Shown in pieces: positions 23,059 to 31,643 of a stretch of DNA of 64,000 nucleotides. A program made the translations under genes and the position numbers. The notes beneath the pieces were generated by a model. The model saw only the letters and a list, made by a program, of their open reading frames with translations, was not told the DNA's origin and did not search any database. Origin of the DNA: Terrabacter sp. MAHUQ-38 (GTDB lineage: Bacteria > Actinomycetota > Actinomycetes > Actinomycetales > Dermatophilaceae); the NCBI RefSeq assembly GCF_014518425.1, contig NZ_JACVCU010000001.1:372001-436000 (forward strand). Direction: 5' to 3'. Every line of letters starts with the position of its first letter. Position 1 is the stretch's first letter.

Positions 23059-26000
23059 CGACGGCGATGCGACCGATGTCGCCCACCGTCCCGCTGCTGT
23101 CGGCGGAGTACGCGATGATTCCGCGTATGCCGCTCAGCACCGGCCCTCTCATCGGGAGGGACATCGACCTGTCCCGTCTCGCCGACGCCATCGGACTGCG
23201 CCCCACCCCGGGCGCCCAGCCCGGTGGCGTCGTCGTGCTGTCCGGCGACGCCGGCATCGGCAAGTCGCGGCTCGTCGGCCAGCTCGTCACCGAGGCGGGC
23301 GACGCCGACTGGTTCACCGCGGTCGGGCACTGCGTCGGCCAGGCCGGCAGCAGCCTGGCGTACCTGCCCTTCGTCGAGCTCGTCGGTGCCGTCGACGCCG
23401 GGCACCCCGAGGTCGTCGAGCACGTGCTCGACACGCACCCCAGCCTCGGCCACCTCCTTCCGGGGCGTCCCGAGGCGCACGACCCGGCGCAGTCCGGCCG
23501 CACCACCGACCCCGGCCAGGTCGCCGAGGCCGTCCACGCCCTGCTCTCCGCCCTGGGCGACGCGCAGCCCTCCCTCCTCGTCATCGAGGACGTCCACTGG
23601 GCCGACCACTCCTCGCGTGACCTCATCACGCTGCTGCTGACCCGCGGCTTCACCAAGGCCGTCGGCCTCGTCGTGACCTACCGCTCCGACGACCTCTACC
23701 GTCGCCACCCCCTCCACGAGACGCTCGCCGTGTGGGCGCGCATCGCAGGGCTCGAGCACGTCGAGCTCGCCCCGCTGCCCGACGACGCCGTCTGCGAGCT
23801 CGTGGCCGGCATCGAGGGCGCCCCCACCGACGCGGACACCGCCACCGAGATCGCCCGGCGGGCCCAGGGCAACCCGTTCTTCGCCGAGGAGCTGGTCGCG
23901 AGCGCCGCAGCGGGCCAGGCCCTCACCGGTGGCCTCAGCCGCGTGCTGCGCGCCCGGGTCGAGCAGCTCGACGACACCGCCCAACGCGTGCTGCGCGCCG
24001 TGGCCCTCAAGGGCGGCCAGTTCATCGGGCACGAGCTGCTCTCCCGCGTCCTCGACCTGCCCGACGAGGCTCTCGAGGCCGCCCTCGCGGCCGCCGTCGA
24101 GCACCACGTCCTCGAGCCCCGCTGGCCTCCGGCGTACTCCTTCCGCCACGCCCTGCTCGGCGAGACCGTCGCGGACAGCCTCCTGCCGGGTGAACGTCTT
24201 CGCCTCCACCGGGCGTATGCCGCCGTGCTGGCCGAGCGCCCCGACCTCGCTCCCGCGTCCGAGCTGGCCCGCCACGCCGCAGCCGTGGGCGATCTCCCGA
24301 CGGCGGTGCGCGCGAGCCGTGAGGCCGCCGAGGCCGCGATGGCCGTCGGTGGCCCGCAGGAGGCCCTGCTCCACTTCGAACGCGCGCTCTCGTGGCTCGA
24401 CGAGAACGACCCCGAGCGCGACGACGTGACGCTGCGGGCGTCGCGGGCCGCGATGGTCGCGGGTGACCCGATCCGCGCCATCGACCTGCTCCGCGACCGC
24501 CTCGACCACCCGGGCACGGCGCAGGAGCCTGGCGCTCGCGCCGACCTGCTCGCAACGCTCGTCGTGCGTTCGCGCATCCTCGACCTGCCCGTCGACTCGA
24601 TCGCCCTGACCGACGAGGCCCTGACGCTCATCGACGAGGCGGCCGACGAGCGGCGCGTGCGGGTGCTCGTCGCGCGCGTGCAGGCGCTCGTCGACAACGG
24701 GTCGTTCGTGGAGGCCGCGGTCGTCGGCAACGAGGTCTCGCTGCTCGCCGAGCGCCTCGGCCTGGGAGGGGCGCTGGCCGAGGTGCGCACGATCATGGCC
24801 CGCGTCCTCGAGGCGCAGGAGGACCTCGAGTCGGTCGAGCTGCACCTGCGTGGCGTCGTCGACGACATCGGCCCGGACGACCCGCTGCTCCTGCGGGCCC
24901 TGCACCAGCTCGCCTCGCTCGCGCACCGCCGGGGCGACCTGCCGGGCGCCCTGGCCGTCTACGACCGCGGTGCCGCGGTGGCCCGGCGGATGCACCGGGA
25001 GTGGGCACCGTGGGGCCAGGAGTGCCGGCTGCTCGGCGGCATGACCGCCTACGAGCTCGGCGACTGGGACGGTGCGGTGCGCCGCCTCGACCTCGAGGGC
25101 GCACCGGCGCCGCAGCCGGGTCGCACGATCTTCACGGGTGCGATGCTGCTCGTGCAGTCCGGGCGCGGCGAGCCCGTCGACCCCGGTCTCTTCGGGGCCA
25201 TGCGCGAGTGGTGGCCCGTCGACGGCCTCTGTGTCGTGCTGACGGTCATGCCGGCGGTCGACCTCCTCGGCCAGGCCGGCGACCTCGCGGGCGTGCTCGA
25301 CATCACCGAGGCCGCGGTCCGCAGCCTCGACGCGGCATGGGGCGAGTACCACGCGGTGGTCCGGCTCGCGGCACTCGTCGCCGGCCAGGCCGCAGACCTC
25401 GTGCCCGACGCCGACCCGGCCCTGCGCGACCGGGCGCTCGCCCTCGTCGACGACCTCGCGGCGCGTGGGCGACGCATCGGCGAGCTGAGGCCGGCCGTCG
25501 AGAAGGCCAGCCGCCCGAAGTTCGAGCGATCCGCCGGCGCCTCGCTCGAGGACACGAGCCGCGAGACGTGGGCGTGGACCGCCCGACTCGAGGCGGAGGT
25601 GCTGCGCCTGCGCCGCGTCACCGACCTCGAGCACCCTCCTGCGGCCGCCGACCTCGTCGAGGCGTGGCGGGTCAGCGTGCATGCGTTCCAGCGCTACGGG
25701 CACGTCTTCGAGACGGCGCGGTCACAGGCCCGTCTCGCATCGGCCCTGCGCGCCGCAGGCGACGATGCAGGCTCTCGCGAGGTCGCCGAGCAGGCCCGTG
25801 AGACCGCCGTCCGGCTCGAGGCCAAGCCGCTGCTGACGGAGCTCGACGAGGTGCGTCCCGGGTCCTCGGGGGCCGGGGCCTCGAACACCTCGCCCGACCT
25901 CACGCCGCGCGAGCTCGAGGTGCTGGCCCTGCTCGCCCGCGGCCTGACCAACGGCCAGATCGGCAAGCAGCTCTACATCAGCACCAAGACCGTGAGCGTC

Positions 26001-26087
26001 CACGTCTCCAACCTGCTCGCCAAGCTGGGTGCGGCCGGTCGCACCCAGGCCGCAGCGATCGCGCGCCGCCGCGGCCTCGTCCCCTGA
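23055..26087 (+). CDS. LAL-type LuxR-family transcriptional regulator with AAA ATPase domain
   Basis: A ~1010-residue large ATP-binding regulator of the LuxR family. It has an N-terminal ATPase with Walker A SGDAGIGKS (~63-71) and Walker B LLVIEDVHWAD, a long helical TPR-like middle, and a C-terminal LuxR HTH (LTPRELEVLALLARGLTNGQ and KTVSVHVSNLLAKLGA). LAL regulators usually activate sugar, lipid or secondary-metabolite genes; no target is visible beside it. The start is uncertain: GTG 23055 overlaps the small upstream gene, while ATG 23115 or 23127 also fit. Conserved sequence begins around TGPLIGRDIDL. Confidence 0.9.
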   Translation: MTTAMRPMSPTVPLLSAEYAMIPRMPLSTGPLIGRDIDLSRLADAIGLRPTPGAQPGGVVVLSGDAGIGKSRLVGQLVTEAGDADWFTAVGHCVGQAGSSLAYLPFVELVGAVDAGHPEVVEHVLDTHPSLGHLLPGRPEAHDPAQSGRTTDPGQVAEAVHALLSALGDAQPSLLVIEDVHWADHSSRDLITLLLTRGFTKAVGLVVTYRSDDLYRRHPLHETLAVWARIAGLEHVELAPLPDDAVCELVAGIEGAPTDADTATEIARRAQGNPFFAEELVASAAAGQALTGGLSRVLRARVEQLDDTAQRVLRAVALKGGQFIGHELLSRVLDLPDEALEAALAAAVEHHVLEPRWPPAYSFRHALLGETVADSLLPGERLRLHRAYAAVLAERPDLAPASELARHAAAVGDLPTAVRASREAAEAAMAVGGPQEALLHFERALSWLDENDPERDDVTLRASRAAMVAGDPIRAIDLLRDRLDHPGTAQEPGARADLLATLVVRSRILDLPVDSIALTDEALTLIDEAADERRVRVLVARVQALVDNGSFVEAAVVGNEVSLLAERLGLGGALAEVRTIMARVLEAQEDLESVELHLRGVVDDIGPDDPLLLRALHQLASLAHRRGDLPGALAVYDRGAAVARRMHREWAPWGQECRLLGGMTAYELGDWDGAVRRLDLEGAPAPQPGRTIFTGAMLLVQSGRGEPVDPGLFGAMREWWPVDGLCVVLTVMPAVDLLGQAGDLAGVLDITEAAVRSLDAAWGEYHAVVRLAALVAGQAADLVPDADPALRDRALALVDDLAARGRRIGELRPAVEKASRPKFERSAGASLEDTSRETWAWTARLEAEVLRLRRVTDLEHPPAAADLVEAWRVSVHAFQRYGHVFETARSQARLASALRAAGDDAGSREVAEQARETAVRLEAKPLLTELDEVRPGSSGAGASNTSPDLTPRELEVLALLARGLTNGQIGKQLYISTKTVSVHVSNLLAKLGAAGRTQAAAIARRRGLVP

Positions 26088-26124
26088 CCAGCTCTCCCTC
26101 TCTGCGCCAACCCCGACCCGGCCT

Positions 26125-26263
26125 CGTACGAGAGTGACCACTCGACCGTCTCAACGCCCACCCCACGTCGAGTGGTCAGTTCCGTACGCGCCCAACCCCG
26201 TACCAAAGTGACCACTCGACCGTCTCAACGCCCACCCACACGTCGAGTGGTCAGTTCCGTACG
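26125..26263. repeat. Two tandem ~75-bp units, each an imperfect palindrome
   Basis: Two near-identical units lie in the convergent gap between the LuxR-type and MFS genes. Each holds TGACCACTCGAC and its perfect complement GTCGAGTGGTCA (26135-26146 with 26167-26178; 26209-26220 with 26242-26253). The arms flank an almost identical ~20-base loop (CGTCTCAACGCCCA core), with GTAC on both outer sides. Each unit could form a 12-bp stem. The layout resembles REP/BIME-type elements or a tandem terminator. No transposase or integrase is nearby. Confidence 0.85.
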
Positions 26264-26270
26264 CGCGCCG

Positions 26271-27500
26271 TCACACCTGCGAGGCGGCGCGTGATCGGTG
26301 GTGCCGGAGGAGACTGGGGCGGGAACGTCGTAGACCGGGGGTCAGGGCCACCGACACGAGGACCGACGCGACCGCCAGGACCCCCATCGCGTGCGCTGCG
26401 GCGGCCGGGCCCATCCCGAGCGCACTCGCAAGGGAGCCACCGAGCAGCGCACCGAGCGCCTGACCGACCATGAGGCCCGTGCCCTGCAAGCCGAAGACCT
26501 GACCTCGCACCTGGTCGCCGGTGTGCGTGACGAGCCGCTCCTGCAGGGGCAGGCTTGCCGAGTAGCCGACGGACGCGACGAAGGCCAGTGCGGCGGCATA
26601 CGGAAGCGACGGGATGAGGAAGAACACCAAGTACGGCACGGCGAGCAGGAGCCGGAGCGGGCCGATGAGCCGGTCCCGCACCCGGATCGACACGAAGCGG
26701 CCGACGACGACGTCACCCAGCAGCATGCCCGCCGCCGTGACGGCGAAGAGGTAGCCGGCACGGTCACCGGCGAAGGGGACGAAGAGCGCCTCGCAACCGA
26801 CGATGAGCCCGTTCGGCACCCACAGGGTGAGGTAGATCGGACGCACGACGGGTGACCCGAGCAGACGACGGTTCACCTCGCGCGTGCGGCGCACCAGGGA
26901 CGCCCCCGCGTCGCGCGGGGGACGGTCCGAGAGACCGAGGCGCAGCAGGACCACGGCGACGAGGAGGGCAGCAGCCGAGCCGAGGAAGAGCTGCGTCGTC
27001 GTGAAGCTGATGAGGAGCAGACCGCCGATGCCGAAGCCGACGATCTGCATGCCGCCGACCGCGATGTTCATCGTCGCCCGGCCGAGGATGAAGCCGTCAG
27101 GCGGGAGGATGTCGGAGACGAGCGCCATCATGCTCCCGCCGAGCGCCGACGTGACGAGCGGACCGACCGCGAGCAGCACGAAGCGCCAGCCCCAGTGGAG
27201 ACCGGGGATGGTCTGGAGCAGGTCGGTGACGAGCGTCGCCGTGAAGACGATGAGCAGCGCCGTGCGCGGACGGACGAGGTCGGAGCCCGAGCCGACGAGC
27301 GACTGCCCCACGAGCCGCATGAGTGGGGCGCCGAACATCGCGAGGGCCGTGAGCACCGGCGACCCGGTGGCGGCGAAGGTGATCGTGCCGAGCGCGAGGG
27401 ACGCGACGGCATACGACCCGATGTTGAGGCACTGGACGAGGAAGAGGACGCGGAACTCACGGACGGCGAACAGCTGGCGGTACGTCTTCACGCGCTCCAC
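26271..27500 (-). CDS. MFS transporter
   Basis: A 409-residue major facilitator superfamily protein with about 12 predicted segments. It starts with the cytoplasmic KTYRQLFAVREFRVLFLVQ typical of actinobacterial exporters. GDQVRGQVFGLQGTGLMVGQALG in the C-terminal half resembles drug-efflux MFS proteins. It is divergent from a DUF5937/ArsR regulator 49 bases away, which likely represses it. The start is GTG 27500; a second GTG three codons on is possible. Substrate is unknown. Confidence 0.87.
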   Translation of the reverse strand: MERVKTYRQLFAVREFRVLFLVQCLNIGSYAVASLALGTITFAATGSPVLTALAMFGAPLMRLVGQSLVGSGSDLVRPRTALLIVFTATLVTDLLQTIPGLHWGWRFVLLAVGPLVTSALGGSMMALVSDILPPDGFILGRATMNIAVGGMQIVGFGIGGLLLISFTTTQLFLGSAAALLVAVVLLRLGLSDRPPRDAGASLVRRTREVNRRLLGSPVVRPIYLTLWVPNGLIVGCEALFVPFAGDRAGYLFAVTAAGMLLGDVVVGRFVSIRVRDRLIGPLRLLLAVPYLVFFLIPSLPYAAALAFVASVGYSASLPLQERLVTHTGDQVRGQVFGLQGTGLMVGQALGALLGGSLASALGMGPAAAAHAMGVLAVASVLVSVALTPGLRRSRPSLLRHHRSRAASQV

Positions 27501-27549
27501 CGTGCCGGGGAACGGCGCCCGTCGCTAATCTTTCGGGTGGAGGCGAAAC

Positions 27550-28524
27550 ATGGGGACATGGCAGATCTCGGCCGACCTGCTGGCGAGGAGCCGGTTCGTC
27601 GTGTCGCCGCGCACCGAGACCGTGGCGGCGCTCAACGACATCGTGCGCCCCAGCGACGCGGCCGGCCGGGCGTTCTCGGCGGCCCACCGAGAGTCGTTCG
27701 AGGCGATGCTCGACGAGCATCCCGTCAGGCGGGCGGTGCTCGACCACAGCTGGCGACGCGGCTGGATCTCCGACTGGCTCGCGCTACCTCCGAAGGGCGC
27801 CGGCCGCAGCTTCGCCGACGAGGTTGATGACGTGAGGGCGTTGGGGGACAAGCGAGTTCGCCGCTACCTGCGTGAGAGCTCGCCGACACGCGACCTTCCC
27901 CGCTCGCTCAGCCGCCCCGGCACGGCTGAGCACGCGGCGGCGATGCTCGAGTGGGTCTGGACGCACGCCCTCGCGACAGACTGGGCCAGGCGTGAACGCA
28001 TCCTGCGTGCCGACATCGTCTCGCGCACGGCGCGGCTCGCCAGCCACGGCTGGGCGGCCGTGCTGCGCGACCTCGGGCGCGACCGCGAGTGGGTCGGTGA
28101 CGGCCGGCTGCGGATCAACCGCTACGACCTGCCGTCCCGCGTGCTCGACGACGACGCCGAGCTCTACTTCGTGCCGGCGCACGGCACCGCCACGTACGTC
28201 GGCTGGGACCTGCCGAAGCGGTACGCCATCTACTACCCGGTCACCGGGGCGCTCGCCGAGGTCGACGGACAGGCCGACGACGGCCTCGAGCGGCTCGTCG
28301 GGTCGGCCCGCGCCCGCCTGCTGCGCACCCTCGACGGACCCTCGAGCACGAGCGCGCTCGTCGCCCGCACCGGTATGCCCTTGGGCACCGTGGGTGACCA
28401 CCTCAAGATCCTGCTCGCGTCCGGCGCCGTGCTGCGGCGGCGCTCGGGACGTGAGGTGCTCTACTGGCGCACGTCGCTCGGCGACGCCCTCGTGGCGTCG
28501 GGCTCCGAGACCGGGCGCGGGTGA
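27550..28524 (+). CDS. ArsR-type winged-helix regulator with DUF5937 domain
   Basis: A 324-residue protein. The N-terminal ~200 residues resemble DUF5937 (opening SADLLARSRFVVSPRTETVA). The C-terminal ~80 residues are an ArsR-like winged helix (ARLLRTLDGPSSTSALVART; LGTVGDHLKILLASGAVLRRR). Such proteins sit next to MFS exporters and probably sense the exported compound. It is divergent from the MFS gene. A strong GGTGGAGG ribosome site precedes ATG 27550. Confidence 0.85.
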   Translation: MGTWQISADLLARSRFVVSPRTETVAALNDIVRPSDAAGRAFSAAHRESFEAMLDEHPVRRAVLDHSWRRGWISDWLALPPKGAGRSFADEVDDVRALGDKRVRRYLRESSPTRDLPRSLSRPGTAEHAAAMLEWVWTHALATDWARRERILRADIVSRTARLASHGWAAVLRDLGRDREWVGDGRLRINRYDLPSRVLDDDAELYFVPAHGTATYVGWDLPKRYAIYYPVTGALAEVDGQADDGLERLVGSARARLLRTLDGPSSTSALVARTGMPLGTVGDHLKILLASGAVLRRRSGREVLYWRTSLGDALVASGSETGRG

Positions 28525-28568
28525 GCCGACGGGGAGTTCTCCCCATGTACCGCAAGGCTGCCCGCCCC

Positions 28569-28574
28569 TAGCGT
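28569..28574 (+). promoter_or_regulatory. Likely -10 box for the M15 peptidase gene
   Basis: TAGCGT within CCCCTAGCGTCGG matches the TANNNT -10 form and is the same element found before the genes at 32628 and 51795. Here a leader of about 50 bases separates it from the ATG. A short GGGGAGTTCTCCCC palindrome lies ~40 bases upstream and could be an operator or the end of the previous transcript. Confidence 0.45.
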
Positions 28575-28626
28575 CGGCGCTGCGGACGCGACCGCGCCCG
28601 CGTCACCGGACCGATCAGGGGTAGTC

Positions 28627-29625
28627 ATGTGTGAGCTCCACGAACCAACCACTCCCGCCGTCGGGCGTCGCACGCTCATCCGCGGCGCCGGAGGCCTCCT
28701 CCTCGGCGGGGGCCTCGTTGCCACCACCGCGACGGCCGCCCAGGCCGCGACCTCCCAGAACGGCTGGCCCGCGGGGTCGACCTCCGCCATCCCGGTCAGC
28801 GGCCTATCGGCCGGGGCGGCGACCTTCCCCGCCGGCGTCCGCAGCGGCGACGTCCACACCGTCCTCGGCTACGTCGCGCGCCGCTTCAACAACGAGGTCG
28901 AGGCGCTCGTCAAGGGGTGGTGCTGGGGCCACAGCTACCGCGTCATCTCGGGCAGCACCTCGCTGTCGAACCACGCGAGCGGCACCGCGATCGACATCAA
29001 CGCCCCGCGTCACCCGCTCGGCGCCTCGGGCACGTTCAGCTCGACCCAGCGGTCGCGCATCCGGTCGATCCTCAACGCCTGCGACGGTGTGGTCCGCTGG
29101 GGCGGCGACTACTCGGGCCGCAAGGACGAGATGCACTTCGAGATCAACGTGCGCCCAGGCGACGCCCGGCTCGCGGCGCTCGCCCGCCGCATCGGCGGTG
29201 GTGGCGGCACGCCGACGCCCGCCCCGATCGCGTGGACGACGGTGCGGCGCGGCGCGAACGGCTTCCGCGCCACCGCGATCCAGCACCTGCTGCGCCAGCG
29301 CGGCTACTCGCTCACCGTCGACGGCTCGTTCGGCGCGATCACCGAGAGCAGGGTCGTCTCGTTCCAGCGTTCGAGGGGGCTGGCCGCGGACGGCGTCGTG
29401 GGCCCGAAGACGTGGACGGCTCTCGTCGTCACCGTGCAGCGCGGCTCGCAGGGCCAGGCGGTCGTCGCGGCACAGAAGCTGCTCACCCACCGCGGCTACA
29501 GCCTCACGGCCGACGGTGTCTTCGGCTCGATGACCGCGACGAAGACGCAGGCGTTCCAGCAGTCACGCGGCCTCACCGCCGACGGCATCATCGGCCCGCG
29601 CACGTGGGCCAAGCTCACGGCCTGA
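28627..29625 (+). CDS. Tat-exported M15-type peptidase with two peptidoglycan-binding domains
   Basis: A 332-residue exported cell-wall protein. The N-terminus carries a twin-arginine signal (VGRRTLIRGAGGLLLGG; cleavage after AQA at ~40). Residues ~55-185 are an M15-like zinc peptidase with SNHASGTAIDIN (H and D ligands) and EMHFEIN (second H). Two PG_binding_1 repeats follow (~200-265 and ~270-332), each with the Y-S-L-T-x-D-G-x-F-G and D-G-x-x-G-P-x-T-W pattern. It probably cleaves peptidoglycan stem peptides or crossbridges while the repeats hold it on the wall. It stands alone. Confidence 0.9.
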   Translation: MCELHEPTTPAVGRRTLIRGAGGLLLGGGLVATTATAAQAATSQNGWPAGSTSAIPVSGLSAGAATFPAGVRSGDVHTVLGYVARRFNNEVEALVKGWCWGHSYRVISGSTSLSNHASGTAIDINAPRHPLGASGTFSSTQRSRIRSILNACDGVVRWGGDYSGRKDEMHFEINVRPGDARLAALARRIGGGGGTPTPAPIAWTTVRRGANGFRATAIQHLLRQRGYSLTVDGSFGAITESRVVSFQRSRGLAADGVVGPKTWTALVVTVQRGSQGQAVVAAQKLLTHRGYSLTADGVFGSMTATKTQAFQQSRGLTADGIIGPRTWAKLTA

Positions 29626-29749
29626 CCCGGAAGCCGGAGCGGGCAGGAGCGAGCTCTCACCACGGCCTGACGCCGCTGCGGACTGCCTCCGGTCCGACGT
29701 GCTCGCGCCGGCTATGGACGACCTCGCCGGGCGAGCGCACACTGGATGG

Positions 29750-29992
29750 ATGGAGACGCGCCGCACGCGGTTGACCCGACGCAGCGCCCTGACCGCTACG
29801 GCGGCCGCGGTGCTCGTGGGGCTCACGGCCCTCGCTGGCCCGTCGGCCGTGGCCGCGCCTCGGGCGTCCGCTCCTGCGGCGACCGTCGTGACGACCTCGC
29901 TGGCCGACCTCCGGCTACCCTCCCCAGCCGACCACACGACCCGCATCATGCGGGCCGGATCGTGCGATGTGGAGATGATGGACTCGCTCTAG
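29750..29992 (+). CDS. Small exported hypothetical protein
   Basis: An 80-residue predicted protein. It has a Tat-like or Sec signal (RRTRLTRRSALTATAAAVLV, cleavage near VAA at ~37) and only ~43 residues of mature sequence. The mature part has no recognisable domain and ends GSCDVEMMDSL. It may be the truncated start of a once longer exported protein. Its stop shares the bases CTAG with the stop of the convergent DUF3800 gene. ATG 29750 is preferred over upstream starts, which precede a non-signal-like extension. Confidence 0.45.
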   Translation: METRRTRLTRRSALTATAAAVLVGLTALAGPSAVAAPRASAPAATVVTTSLADLRLPSPADHTTRIMRAGSCDVEMMDSL

Positions 29993-30954
29993 GCCGAACC
30001 ATCTGACGGCCACGCCGCCAGCCACGTCGAGCGCGGGCTGACGTAGGGCGCGATGAGGTCGACGAGGGCGGGGTCGGCCCGACCCTCGAGGACGTGCGCC
30101 GCGATGCGCCGCGCCGCGCCCGCGAGGAAGTCGGCGAGCTGGACGCGCGCGTCGTCCTGCGAGTCGACGAAGGTGATGCCCTCCAGCGCGTTCGACGGCC
30201 CGCCGGGGCTGGAGCCGACGGCAGTACGGATGGCGGCGTCCGTCAGTGTGGCCTGCACGTCGTGGACGACCCAGAGCGGGCGGCCCTCCGCACCCCAACG
30301 ACGCAGCACGTCGGCGAGCGCCGGCACGATCGGGTCGAGGACGGTGCGACCGTGACCGACGAGCCGGTCCAGCCCCACGTCGTCGACAGGCACTCCCTCG
30401 ACCAGCCCCTCGACCGGCGCTCTCAGCTCGTCGAGCTCGAGCAAACGGGCCCGGAGGGAGCGGGCACTCGCTGCCGCCTCCTCGGGTGACCGCGCCCGGA
30501 CGATGTCGTTGAAGTCGGCGAGGACTGCTTCCCAGCGGGCCGGGCCGAGGCGGCGGCGCGCCACCTCGTACAGGAAGACCGCTTGCCTTCCGGAGTCCTG
30601 CGGCGGTGCTGGGCCGCCAAGGAGCGCGACCATCCGGCCGGTCAGGTGCAGCGCCTTGTCGGCGAGGTGGACCTGCGCGTGCCCGAGGAACGGCCCGTCC
30701 TCACCGAGCAGCCACTCGAGCAGGCGCCAGTTCTGCGGCCGCAGCACCACGCTCGCCTTGACCTCGGTCGCCGGTGAGCGCGCCTCGACCCGCACCCGCT
30801 CGATCGTATCGAGCGCGCGCTCCGTCGTGACGTCGATGCTCGCGTGGGCGAACACGTGGGTGCTGCCGCCGACGAGTTTCTCGCCCTCCGAGCCGGACTC
30901 GTCGCACGCCACCTCGAGGAGGGTCCTGGTGCGCACTGGGGCGGAGGGCGGCAT
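29989..30954 (-). CDS. DUF3800-like protein
   Basis: A 321-residue protein. Its N-terminus (LLEVACDESGSEGEKLVGG) and later acidic patch (FVDSQDDARVQLADFLAGA) match DUF3800, thought to have an RNase H-like fold with metal-binding acids. The acidic residues at the first strand and near the C-terminus fit that view. The DUF is often found near mobile elements and restriction or defence genes, but none is adjacent here. ATG 30954 is preferred over longer starts because conserved sequence begins right after it. Confidence 0.7.
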   Translation of the reverse strand: MPPSAPVRTRTLLEVACDESGSEGEKLVGGSTHVFAHASIDVTTERALDTIERVRVEARSPATEVKASVVLRPQNWRLLEWLLGEDGPFLGHAQVHLADKALHLTGRMVALLGGPAPPQDSGRQAVFLYEVARRRLGPARWEAVLADFNDIVRARSPEEAAASARSLRARLLELDELRAPVEGLVEGVPVDDVGLDRLVGHGRTVLDPIVPALADVLRRWGAEGRPLWVVHDVQATLTDAAIRTAVGSSPGGPSNALEGITFVDSQDDARVQLADFLAGAARRIAAHVLEGRADPALVDLIAPYVSPRSTWLAAWPSDGSA

Positions 30955-31088
30955 ACCCCCATCTTGTGCGCGCAACGCGCTCACGCCAACCGATGTCGCC
31001 GCGGCCGCACGGCCACGGCGCCCGCACCGTGACGTGATCGGCACTAGGCTCGTTTGCCGTTGCCCGCCCACCACCGATGGAGCCCTCC

Positions 31089-31643
31089 ATGACCGCAGGA
31101 CCGACCGGCACACAACAGCTCATCGAGCAGGTCAGGTCGGAGGCGGCCGGCGGACCCTACGTCGTGTCCGAGCGCCCGTACGGCTTCGACCTGACGATCG
31201 ACGTCGCCGACGCCCGCTGGTACACCCTCATCCGCAAGAACCGCCTCAAGCGCGTCTTCACCCACGAGGTGCGCCTCGATGAGGCCGACCGCACGATCTC
31301 CATCACGGACGTCGAGAACCGGGTGCGCTGGGACGCCGGGTCGACCGCGAACGGCGGGCTCAGCCTCCATGCCGAGCGGTCGGTTCAGCGCGGCCGCATC
31401 TACTCGTGGTCCTTCCACAAGGAGTTCGGCGTCGACGCCGACACGGGTCAGGTCGGGGCCGTCGTCGACTACACGTTCTCGTCCGGGGAGGGCCGCGAGC
31501 TCGTGCGCGAGGCAGCGGAGCGGGCGGGCTGGCGCGAGAAGATGGCCCGCGACCAGCGGATCGGGCTCGTCTTCGCCCTCATCGCGGTCGCCGGGCTCGT
31601 CGTCGGGGGCCTCATCACCCTGGTCATCAGCCTCGCCGGCTGA
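31089..31643 (+). CDS. Membrane-anchored hypothetical protein
   Basis: A 184-residue protein with a soluble N-terminal ~155 residues and one C-terminal transmembrane helix (GLVFALIAVAGLVVGGLITLV), so it is probably tail-anchored facing the cytoplasm. The soluble part is beta-rich by appearance (YGFDLTIDVADARWYTLIRK; FTHEVRLDEADRTISITDVE). No family is recognised. GGAG lies 6-9 bases before ATG 31089. Its last 17 bases overlap the convergent LysR gene. It is divergent from the DUF3800 gene. Confidence 0.7.
   Translation: MTAGPTGTQQLIEQVRSEAAGGPYVVSERPYGFDLTIDVADARWYTLIRKNRLKRVFTHEVRLDEADRTISITDVENRVRWDAGSTANGGLSLHAERSVQRGRIYSWSFHKEFGVDADTGQVGAVVDYTFSSGEGRELVREAAERAGWREKMARDQRIGLVFALIAVAGLVVGGLITLVISLAG

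Noticed and set aside
26125-26263. CRISPR-like repeat pair
   Set aside because: There are only two units, the repeats are palindromic over most of their length, there is no unique spacer and no cas gene.
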